5,821 nt of DNA from CAXBID01 sp963975495 (lineage in GTDB: Bacteria; Bacteroidota; Bacteroidia; Flavobacteriales; Flavobacteriaceae). The position numbers were made by a program, and so were the translations under genes. Below, piece by piece: positions 1 to 4,683 of the stretch (position 1 is the first letter of the stretch; every line of letters begins with the position of its first letter). Location of the stretch: the NCBI GenBank assembly GCA_963975495.1, contig CAXBID010000245.1:1-5821 (forward strand). Direction: 5' to 3'. The notes under the pieces are model-generated. The model searched no databases and was not told where the DNA came from. It saw only the letters and a program-made list of their open reading frames with translations.

Positions 1-53
1 AAGGCAAAATCAACATTGTCGGAACTAGATCTAATGATCAATTCTTTATCCAT
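1..53 (-). CDS. rng: Ribonuclease E/G family protein, N-terminal fragment
   Basis: Only the first 17 codons are inside the window; the gene runs off the left edge. From ATG at 53-51 the minus strand reads MDKELIIRSSSDNVDFA, which matches the start I recall for Bacteroidetes ribonuclease G/E proteins (M-x-KELIIRSSS-x-x-VDFALL). Members of this family are endoribonucleases that process rRNA and start mRNA decay; the S1 and catalytic domains would lie outside the window. The bases before the start (TTAACTAA) contain no Shine-Dalgarno sequence, as is normal in this phylum. HU and a tiny basic protein lie upstream on the same strand. No exact TAnnTTTG promoter is visible in the 221-base gap, so the gene may be read from the HU promoter or from an unrecognised one. 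The family call rests on a short stretch, but that stretch is distinctive. Confidence 0.8.
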   Translation of the reverse strand, partial: MDKELIIRSSSDNVDFA

Positions 54-67
54 TTAGTTAATTTTTG

Positions 68-195
68 TCCCGATAAATCGGGATGGATTATACATTATTT
101 ATCTACCAATTAATTCTTAATTAGCAGATTCACAGGATTTTTTAAATCCGTGGAGTTCAAAAAGCACTTAAAAAGTGTGAAATTTTGATGAACTC
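68..195 (-). promoter_or_regulatory. Hairpin-rich region upstream of the RNase E/G gene (possible structured leader)
   Basis: This non-coding stretch contains four successive inverted repeats. They are: TCCCGA/TCGGGA at 68-73/78-83; AATTAA/TTAATT at 108-113/117-122; CAC-a-GGATTT/AAATCC-GTG at 131-140/144-152 with one bulged base; and GAGTTCA/TGAACTC at 153-159/189-195, which encloses CACTT/AAGTG at 165-169/173-177. A fifth, terminator-like hairpin lies just outside, at 212-235. If transcribed on the minus strand they would form a chain of stem-loops in the RNase E/G leader. In E. coli the rne 5' UTR is structured and mediates autoregulation; a similar role here is inference only. AT-rich DNA yields short hairpins by chance, so the number of stems is the main argument. 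Confidence 0.4.
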
Positions 196-211
196 ATTTC
201 AAAGAACATTA

Positions 212-235
212 TAAAAGTCCCTTTCGGGAATTTTA
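212..235 (-). terminator. Terminator-like hairpin with GAAA loop after the small basic gene
   Basis: The arms 212-221 and 226-235 are complementary over ten positions with one mismatch. On the minus strand the loop is GAAA between CCC and GGG, a stable GNRA-type tetraloop, and the descending arm is ACTTTTA, followed by TAATG. It lies about 40 bases past the stop of the 30-residue gene, so it could end or attenuate the HU/small-protein transcript before the RNase E/G gene. The U tract is short, so termination may be only partial. Confidence 0.45.
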
Positions 236-274
236 AAACCAAAAAAAGCAGCTAATCTAACTACCTTTTCCGAT

Positions 275-367
275 TTATTTTTTCTTTTTGTGACGGTTAG
301 CGCGCCTACGTTTCTTACGTTTGTGCGTCGCTACCTTATGTCTTTTTCGTTTTTTACCACTTGGCAT
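275..367 (-). CDS. 30-residue highly basic protein, probable COX24/AURKAIP1-like ribosome-associated peptide
   Basis: On the minus strand an ATG at 367-365 opens a 30-codon frame ending in TAA at 275. It begins MPSGKKRKRHKVATHKRKK and ends in a run of lysines. Twenty-one of the 30 residues are Lys, Arg or His, with no acidic or aromatic residues. I recognise this MPSGKKRKRHK-x-ATHKRKK pattern as a very short protein conserved through the Bacteroidetes, and I believe databases name it an AURKAIP1/COX24-domain protein. That domain occurs in the mitochondrial ribosomal protein mS38 and in actinobacterial bS22, so a role as a ribosomal RNA-binding peptide is likely but inferred. It lies 62 bases after HU on the same strand, probably co-transcribed from the HU promoter. 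Codon use is richer in CGT and GC than the surrounding non-coding DNA, which supports real coding. No function should be taken as proven. Confidence 0.8.
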   Translation of the reverse strand: MPSGKKRKRHKVATHKRKKRRRANRHKKKK

Positions 368-429
368 AAATAGTGTCTTTTTAAATTAATGATTCTTTTT
401 AATACTGAAACAAGTTCAGCACGCATGTT

Positions 430-720
430 TTACTTAACGCCTACATTTGTTTTAACGCCTTCAACAAAAACTTTTGCGGGCTTAAATGCGGGAATATTGT
501 GAGCTGGAATTTTTATGGTTGTGTTTTTAGAAATGTTTCTACCAGTTTTTTCCGCTCTTGTTTTAATTATAAAGCTTCCAAAACCTCTTAAGTAAACATT
601 GTCTCCACTTTCTAAAGACGTTTTTACTTCTTCCATAAATGTTTCAACAGTTGCTTGTACGTCACCTTTTTCAATTCCTAATTTGTCAGAAATTTTCGCT
701 ACTAAATCAGCCTTCGTCAT
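430..720 (-). CDS. HU-family DNA-binding protein
   Basis: This 96-residue protein has the typical length and layout of HU/IHF proteins: a dimerising helical part (about residues 1-40, starting MTKADLVAKISDKLGI), the signature R45-GFGSF (45-50), and a DNA-gripping beta arm around residues 53-75 with GRN (60-62) and KIPAHNIPAFKPAK (70-83). HU bends DNA and helps compact the nucleoid. Residue 63, usually the intercalating proline of the arm tip (GRNP), is isoleucine here; I recall this variant as common in flavobacterial paralogues. The ATG at 720 is the natural start. A good promoter lies upstream on the minus strand (boxes at 796-799 and 767-774), giving a leader of about 40 A-rich bases without a Shine-Dalgarno sequence. 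The small basic gene and the RNase E/G gene follow. Whether it is an HU or an IHF-type subunit cannot be decided, so no symbol is given. Confidence 0.95.
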   Translation of the reverse strand: MTKADLVAKISDKLGIEKGDVQATVETFMEEVKTSLESGDNVYLRGFGSFIIKTRAEKTGRNISKNTTIKIPAHNIPAFKPAKVFVEGVKTNVGVK

Positions 721-766
721 TTTTAATATATTTTTTTTGTGTTACTATTATAAATTTTAAGGGATG

Positions 767-799
767 CAAATATAGGAATTAAATATTCAATATTTCAAA
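767..799 (-). promoter_or_regulatory. Bacteroidetes-type promoter of the HU gene
   Basis: Read on the minus strand, TTTG at 799-796 is followed after 21 bases by TATATTTG at 774-767. This matches the Bacteroidetes primary sigma factor promoter (TTG or TTTG at -33, TAnnTTTG at -7). Transcription would start near 760, about 40 bases before the HU ATG. It is back-to-back with the mutY promoter. Confidence 0.7.
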
Positions 800-832
800 C
801 CTAATTCATTAAAATTTAAGATTATAAACGTT

Positions 833-840
833 TATTTTTG
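833..840 (+). promoter_or_regulatory. Predicted -7 element of the mutY promoter
   Basis: TATTTTTG at 833-840 is an exact TAnnTTTG element. No TTG is found at the expected -33 distance, so the promoter may be weak. The expected start of transcription, near 846, lies after the upstream TTG codon at 838-840 and before ATG 862. This favours 862 as the translation start and makes 838-840 promoter rather than coding sequence. Confidence 0.5.
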
Positions 841-861
841 CATTCTTTATTTTACTCATTA

Positions 862-1902
862 ATGATATTCTCAAAAATACTAACACATTGGTACTCAAAT
901 AATAAGCGAAATTTGCCTTGGCGGCAGACTAGTGATCCTTATTTTATTTGGCTCTCCGAAATTATTTTACAACAAACACAAGTTAAGCAAGGGTTGCCCT
1001 ATTATGAAGCTTTTATAAGTGAATTCCCTTCGGTTTTTCACTTGGCTAAAGCCGAAGAAAGCAAAGTGCTAAAACTGTGGCAGGGGCTGGGTTATTATTC
1101 TCGTGCTAGAAATTTGCATGCCACTGCAAAATATGTGGTCAACGAATTGAAAGGAGAATTTCCAAACAATTACAAAGGGTTACTAAAATTGAAAGGTGTT
1201 GGTGATTATACGGCAAGCGCCATAGCGTCTATTTGTTTTAATGAAGTTACTGCTGTGGTTGATGGTAATGTGTACAGAGTGCTATCTAGATATTTTGGAA
1301 TTGATACACCTATAAACTCATTAAAAGGCGCAAAAGAATTTAAAGCCTTAGCACAGGAGTTAATTGATAAAAAAAATCCTGCCGAATTCAATCAAGCCAT
1401 TATGGAGTTTGGTGCCACACAATGCAAACCTAAAAGTCCTGATTGTACTAGTTGTCCTTTTAATAAAGGTTGCATTGCTTTTGGTACGAATAGAATTAAC
1501 GAATTGCCAGTAAAAATAAAATCCGCAAAAGCGAAAAAAAAGTATTTTAATTTTTTAGTTTTCCTTTCTAAAGACGATAGAACCATTTTAGAAAAGCGAC
1601 AAGGAAAGGGTATTTGGCAAAATTTATATCAGTTTCCTTTAATTGAAACAGAAAAAAATATTACTGCCAAAGTTTTAGGATCATTAATTGAAGATCATAG
1701 TTTATTGAAAAATCAAGCTTATGAAATGACATTGTATAATAAGGATACTATTGTGCACAAACTATCGCATCAACATTTATATACCAAATTCTGGATTTTG
1801 AATATTGATAAACTTGGTAAAGAAGCAATTTCAACTGATAAAATCCGTGATTATGCAGTGCCTATTTTAATTGGCGATTTTATAGAAGCATTTAATTTTT
1901 AA
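862..1902 (+). CDS. mutY: A/G-specific adenine DNA glycosylase MutY
   Basis: MutY removes adenine mispaired with 8-oxoguanine or G and so prevents G:C to T:A mutations. Counting from ATG 862 (346 residues), the catalytic Glu is E33 in SEIILQQTQV. The helix-hairpin-helix LKGVGDYTASA lies at about 110-120. The catalytic Asp is D134 in VVDGNVYRVLSR. Four cysteines at 188, 195, 198 and 204 fit the C-x6-C-x2-C-x5-C [4Fe-4S] loop. The C-terminal third is the NUDIX-like 8-oxoG recognition domain, with EKRQGKGIWQNLYQFPL near 239-255 and LSHQHL near 301-306. The longest frame starts at TTG 838, but that codon is part of a TAnnTTTG promoter element, and homologues begin close to the conserved LTHWY...NLPWR segment, so ATG 862 is chosen. 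All key residues are present and the length is normal. HU is divergent and ssb follows downstream after a 283-base gap. Confidence 0.96.
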   Translation: MIFSKILTHWYSNNKRNLPWRQTSDPYFIWLSEIILQQTQVKQGLPYYEAFISEFPSVFHLAKAEESKVLKLWQGLGYYSRARNLHATAKYVVNELKGEFPNNYKGLLKLKGVGDYTASAIASICFNEVTAVVDGNVYRVLSRYFGIDTPINSLKGAKEFKALAQELIDKKNPAEFNQAIMEFGATQCKPKSPDCTSCPFNKGCIAFGTNRINELPVKIKSAKAKKKYFNFLVFLSKDDRTILEKRQGKGIWQNLYQFPLIETEKNITAKVLGSLIEDHSLLKNQAYEMTLYNKDTIVHKLSHQHLYTKFWILNIDKLGKEAISTDKIRDYAVPILIGDFIEAFNF

Positions 1903-1911
1903 AATCACTCT

Positions 1912-1934
1912 CAAACGAATTAGCGTTTGGGTTT
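1912..1934 (+). terminator. Weak terminator-like hairpin after mutY
   Basis: CAAACG at 1912-1917 and CGTTTG at 1924-1929 form a six-pair stem with loop AATTAG, nine bases past the mutY stop, followed by GGTTTCCTTTG. The T-rich tail is interrupted, so it is a poor intrinsic terminator, but its position directly after the gene is suggestive. Confidence 0.35.
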
Positions 1935-1951
1935 CCTTTGTATTTGTCATA

Positions 1952-1965
1952 CCCGAGGCATCGGG
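1952..1965. repeat. Short palindromic element CCCGA-N4-TCGGG
   Basis: CCCGA at 1952-1956 and TCGGG at 1961-1965 form a GC-rich stem over the loop GGCA, in an otherwise AT-rich gap. The flanks read GTCATA...GAAAAT, recalling the dispersed GTCAT-CCCG...CGGGAAT elements common between flavobacterial genes. A related stem (TCCCGA/TCGGGA) is at 68-83 and a half copy, CATCGGGAATCT, is at 2115-2126. It may be a REP-like repeat or a terminator of either strand. Confidence 0.35.
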
Positions 1966-2070
1966 AAAATATCTATAATTTCTTATTTTCTAAGATATTA
2001 GTTTATACACTCATATTTTTTTATTAATTTTAAAAAAAACAGAAAGCAATTGGTTATTTGAAAAGTGCTT

Positions 2071-2092
2071 CTCGATTAAAAATCGAGTTTCT
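2071..2092 (+). terminator. Perfect 7-bp hairpin in the mutY-ssb gap
   Basis: CTCGATT at 2071-2077 pairs perfectly with AATCGAG at 2081-2087 over an AAA loop, followed on the plus strand by TTTCTTAT. It could end read-through from mutY, 170 bases upstream, before the ssb promoter. The stem has few G:C pairs and the T tract is broken, so efficiency is uncertain. Confidence 0.4.
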
Positions 2093-2099
2093 TATCGAA

Positions 2100-2117
2100 T
2101 TAACATTCTCTTAACAT
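2100..2117 (+). promoter_or_regulatory. Tandem TTAACAT direct repeat, 11-bp period, upstream of ssb
   Basis: TTAACAT occurs at 2100-2106 and again at 2111-2117, an 11-bp spacing that puts both copies on one DNA face. TTAACA-N5-TTAACA has the layout of the PhoP binding repeat described in Bacillus subtilis, and response regulators of the PhoB/OmpR class often use such half-sites. It ends about 38 bases before the ssb -7 element. The regulator and any phosphate control are inference. Confidence 0.35.
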
Positions 2118-2126
2118 CGGGAATCT

Positions 2127-2163
2127 AAAAGTGAAGAAATGAACAAATATTTCTTTACTTTTG
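2127..2163 (+). promoter_or_regulatory. ssb promoter overlapped by a 14-bp-arm inverted repeat
   Basis: TACTTTTG at 2156-2163 is an exact TAnnTTTG -7 element; no clear TTG lies at -33. Transcription would start near 2169, about 17 bases before the ssb ATG. The arms AAAAGTGAAGAAAT (2127-2140) and ATTTCTTTACTTTT (2149-2162) are complementary over 14 positions with one G-T pair, around an 8-base spacer. The repeat covers the promoter core almost exactly, so as DNA it could be an operator; as RNA from upstream read-through it would form a long stem just before ssb. Confidence 0.5.
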
Positions 2164-2185
2164 CTCTCTTTAAAAAATTATAGTT

Positions 2186-2632
2186 ATGTCTGGAACATTA
2201 AATAAAGTGATGCTAATTGGGCATTTAGGCGATGAAGTGAAAATGCATTATTTTGAAGGCGGTAATTGTATTGGTCGTTTTCCTTTGGCAACAAATGAAA
2301 CGTACACAAACAAAGCTACAAATGAACGTGTTACTAATACCGAATGGCATAATATTGTGGTGAGAAATAAAGCAGCTGAGATTTGCGAAAAGTATTTAAC
2401 TAAAGGCGATAAGGTTTATATTGAGGGTAGATTGAAAACCAGAAAATGGCAAGACGATAGTGGAAATGATAGATATTCTACTGAGGTACAATGTACCGAA
2501 TTCACCTTTTTATCTACTAAAAAAGAAAGCGGGAATAATGCTTCTAGCAATCAGGATGCACAAAAGCCAACAGCAAATAAGCCAGCCGCTAGCGAACCTA
2601 TTAAGGAAGAAAATGACGATCTTCCATTTTGA
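2186..2632 (+). CDS. ssb: Single-stranded DNA-binding protein
   Basis: This 148-residue protein starts MSGTLNKVMLIGHLGDEV, a typical SSB opening. It has an OB fold over about residues 1-112, including EWHNIVVRNKAAEICEKYL (about 53-71) and KGDKVYIEGRLKTRKWQD (73-90). A low-complexity linker rich in Asn, Ala, Lys and Pro follows, and the protein ends in the acidic tip DDLPF, the docking site for SSB partner proteins. It binds single-stranded DNA in replication, repair and recombination, normally as a tetramer. ATG 2186 is preceded by A-rich sequence with no Shine-Dalgarno. A strong inverted repeat overlaps its promoter, and gldE follows after 51 bases. The mutY-ssb-gldE-gldD order is as I recall for Flavobacterium. 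Length and motifs are normal. Confidence 0.96.
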   Translation: MSGTLNKVMLIGHLGDEVKMHYFEGGNCIGRFPLATNETYTNKATNERVTNTEWHNIVVRNKAAEICEKYLTKGDKVYIEGRLKTRKWQDDSGNDRYSTEVQCTEFTFLSTKKESGNNASSNQDAQKPTANKPAASEPIKEENDDLPF

Positions 2633-2660
2633 TACTATTCCCAGTAGTATTGAGAATACT
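2632..2660 (+). promoter_or_regulatory. Two mutually exclusive hairpins between ssb and gldE
   Basis: ATACTA (2632-2637) pairs with TAGTAT (2645-2650), while the overlapping AGTATT (2646-2651) pairs with AATACT (2655-2660) over a GAG loop. Both are perfect six-base stems, and they share 2646-2650, so only one can form at a time. They start on the last base of the ssb stop codon. They could set relative expression of ssb and gldE or mark an RNA processing site; no poly-T follows, so ordinary termination is unlikely. Confidence 0.35.
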
Positions 2661-2683
2661 GAGTTTAACTAAAACCATAGTAC

Positions 2684-3988
2684 TTGGATCCTGACCCTTC
2701 CAGTTTTAAAACCCTATTACTTGCAATTGATTTTTCATTTGCGGCAGGTTACATATTGTTGTTTTTGTTGTTATTATTTTCGGCACTTATTTCCGGAGCT
2801 GAAGTCGCTCTTTTTTCACTTTCAAAAACCGATGTAGAAAACGGTTTAGAACAGAAATCCAAACCTATTGAAATCATATCAAAATTATTGGAACGTCCAA
2901 AAAAATTACTGGCTACCATTTTGGTTGCGAATAATTTTATAAACATTGCCATCGTTATTTTGTTTGCATATTTGAGTAGTGATTTGTTTAAAGGAATTAC
3001 TAACCCCATTCTTCAGTTTGCATTAGAGGTTATAATTGTTACTTTTTTAATATTGCTATTTGGTGAAATTTTACCAAAAATTTACGCTAGTAGAAACAAT
3101 TTAAAGTTTGCTAGTTTTATGGCGTATCCGCTAAAGGTTTTAGATTTTGTTTTAGCGCCCATAAGTTTGCCCATGCGAGGTGTTACATTAGCCATTCACA
3201 ACAAATTAGGTAAACAAAAATCAAATATAAGTGTAGACCAACTTTCGCAAGCCTTAGAGCTTACAAGTAAAGAGGATACTACCAGGGAAGAGCACAAAAT
3301 TTTACAAGGCATTGTCTCATTTGGTAATACGGATACAAAACAAGTTATGCGTCCGCGAATTGATATTTTTGCTTTAAATATTGAGCAAAAATATGCTGAA
3401 ATAATGCCAGATATTATTTCAAATGGGTATTCAAGAATTCCAGTTTACGAGGATAATATTGATAAGGTAAAAGGGATTCTTTATGTAAAAGATTTATTGC
3501 CTTATATTGATAGAAAGCAGTTTGATTGGGCAAGTTTAATACGAGAGCCTTTCTTTGTGCCAGAGAATAAAAAACTGGATGATTTAATGTCTGAATTTCA
3601 AGAAAAGAAAGTGCATTTAGCTGTTGTAGTAGATGAATATGGTGGGACTTCAGGATTAATTTCATTAGAAGATATTATAGAAGAAATTGTAGGTGATATA
3701 AGTGATGAGTTTGATGATGAAGATTTGATGTACTCTAAACTAGATGACAACAATTTTGTGTTTGAAGGTAAAACAGCATTAAAAGATTTTTATAAGATTA
3801 TAAAATTAGAAGATGAAGCTCTTTTTGAAAGCAAAAAAGGAGAAGCAGAAACGGTCGCTGGTTTTGTATTGGAAATTTCGAGAAGCTTCCCGAAGTTAAA
3901 CAGTAAAATATATTTTGAAAATTATGTTTTTACTATTGAAGCTTTAGATAGAAAAAGAATTAAGCTTGTAAAATTCACCATCATTTAA
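2684..3988 (+). CDS. gldE: GldE, gliding motility-associated CBS/transporter-associated membrane protein
   Basis: This 434-residue protein belongs to the CorC/HlyC (CNNM-like) family. It has an N-terminal membrane domain (DUF21) with hydrophobic segments near 20-45, 75-97 and 109-131, including ISGAEVALFSLS (36-47) and GEILPK (127-132). The motif VMRPR (221-225) opens a CBS pair that includes YSRIPVYE and the highly typical VVVDEYGGTSGLISLEDIIEEIVGDI near 312-337. A C-terminal CorC-type domain follows, to 434. In Flavobacterium gldE lies next to gldD, and the product is associated with gliding motility; its biochemical role is unclear and ion transport is only suggested by the family. The start is TTG at 2684: a TAG stop lies two codons upstream in frame, no ATG occurs before the first membrane helix, and MDPDPSSF resembles the start I recall for other GldE proteins. 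It is probably co-transcribed with ssb and gldD. Confidence 0.93.
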   Translation: MDPDPSSFKTLLLAIDFSFAAGYILLFLLLLFSALISGAEVALFSLSKTDVENGLEQKSKPIEIISKLLERPKKLLATILVANNFINIAIVILFAYLSSDLFKGITNPILQFALEVIIVTFLILLFGEILPKIYASRNNLKFASFMAYPLKVLDFVLAPISLPMRGVTLAIHNKLGKQKSNISVDQLSQALELTSKEDTTREEHKILQGIVSFGNTDTKQVMRPRIDIFALNIEQKYAEIMPDIISNGYSRIPVYEDNIDKVKGILYVKDLLPYIDRKQFDWASLIREPFFVPENKKLDDLMSEFQEKKVHLAVVVDEYGGTSGLISLEDIIEEIVGDISDEFDDEDLMYSKLDDNNFVFEGKTALKDFYKIIKLEDEALFESKKGEAETVAGFVLEISRSFPKLNSKIYFENYVFTIEALDRKRIKLVKFTII

Positions 3989-4020
3989 TCTGAATACTGC
4001 AATTGAAAACTGAAAACTTA

Positions 4021-4626
4021 ATGATTTTGAAAACGGATTACAGTTGCTTACTAAAAATTCTTTTATCATCTTTAGTATTTACATTTCTGTCTTGTAATGA
4101 AGATTATGTGCCAAAACCAAAAGCCTTTTTAAGGTTGGATTATCCCGAACCCAAATATGTTAACCCAAATTTAAACCTGCCTTTTACTTTTGAAACCAAT
4201 GTGTTGGCAAATAAAATGAGTTATAAACCTATAAAAGGAACTACTGAAAGTTATGCTATAAATATTGAATACCCAACATTAAAAGGCACTATTTTTATAA
4301 CTTACAAAGCAGTTGGGGGTGACAATAAAAATTTAGAAGCCTTTACAAGGGACGCGCAAAAACTCACTTTAGAGCACACAAAAAAAGCAGATGAAATTCC
4401 TAAATACCCTTATGAAAATGTTGAAAGTAAGGTTTACGGCATGCTATCTGAAGTTAAAGGCAATGTAGCTTCTCCAGCACAGTTTTATGTGACTGATAGC
4501 GTGAATCATTTTTTAACAGGTTCGTTATATTTTAATGTAAAACCTAATTACGACTCCATTTTGCCGGCAGCAAATTACTTGCAGAAAGATATTAAGCATA
4601 TTATGGAAAGCTTAAAATGGAAATAA
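4021..4626 (+). CDS. gldD: Gliding motility lipoprotein GldD
   Basis: GldD is a lipoprotein required for gliding in Flavobacterium and is found in bacteria with the type IX secretion/gliding machinery. From ATG 4021 the protein has 201 residues. A short basic start and a hydrophobic core (about 10-23) lead to the lipobox FLSC with Cys 25 as the lipidated residue, followed by NEDYVPKPKAFLRLDYPEPKY, a segment typical of GldD. The rest is a soluble periplasmic domain ending in DIKHIMESLKWK. The open frame reaches back to a TTG at 4003, but ATG 4021 is preferred because it gives a shorter, normal signal-peptide n-region. It lies 32 bases after gldE without a recognisable promoter, so the two are likely one operon. 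A bidirectional terminator follows. Precise molecular function in the motor is unknown. Confidence 0.93.
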   Translation: MILKTDYSCLLKILLSSLVFTFLSCNEDYVPKPKAFLRLDYPEPKYVNPNLNLPFTFETNVLANKMSYKPIKGTTESYAINIEYPTLKGTIFITYKAVGGDNKNLEAFTRDAQKLTLEHTKKADEIPKYPYENVESKVYGMLSEVKGNVASPAQFYVTDSVNHFLTGSLYFNVKPNYDSILPAANYLQKDIKHIMESLKWK

Positions 4627-4627
4627 A

Positions 4628-4679
4628 AAAGCTACACTGGTAAATAGCGAAGCTTAATTTTTTTTTATACTATAGCTTT
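4628..4679. terminator. Bidirectional terminator between gldD and the convergent HMA gene
   Basis: On the plus strand AAGCT (4629-4633) can pair with AGCTT (4651-4655), with GCTA/TAGC (4631-4634/4645-4648) as an alternative. The arm is followed by AA and a run of nine or more T from 4658. On the minus strand AAAGCTA (from 4679) pairs with TAGCTTT (to 4628), followed by further T. The element fills the 57-base gap between two converging genes, which strongly supports termination in both directions. Confidence 0.65.
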
Positions 4680-4683
4680 AAAA

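Noticed and set aside
405..419. CTGAA/TTCAG stem between HU and the small basic gene
   Set aside because: Only five pairs and no T run on the minus strand, so it does not qualify as a terminator and co-transcription remains likely.
1206..1586. Two minus-strand open frames inside mutY (1206-1391 and 1392-1586)
   Set aside because: They lie antisense to a fully recognisable MutY including its iron-sulfur loop, and show no protein-family features.
1918..1932. 15-base sequence AATTAGCGTTTGGGT shared with 4944-4958
   Set aside because: One copy is in a non-coding hairpin and the other encodes part of the HMA lipoprotein linker; no further similarity flanks them, so chance is more likely than a mobile repeat.
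2460..2672. Plus-strand open frame overlapping the 3' end of ssb
   Set aside because: It is an out-of-frame shadow of the ssb linker and acidic tip, with no promoter or recognisable sequence.
2749..3009. Minus-strand frame in the 5' part of gldE
   Set aside because: Antisense to conserved membrane helices of GldE; its hydrophobic and Asn-rich content is a by-product of that.
3414..3665. Minus-strand frame within the gldE CBS region
   Set aside because: Antisense to the conserved CBS motifs and resembles nothing known.
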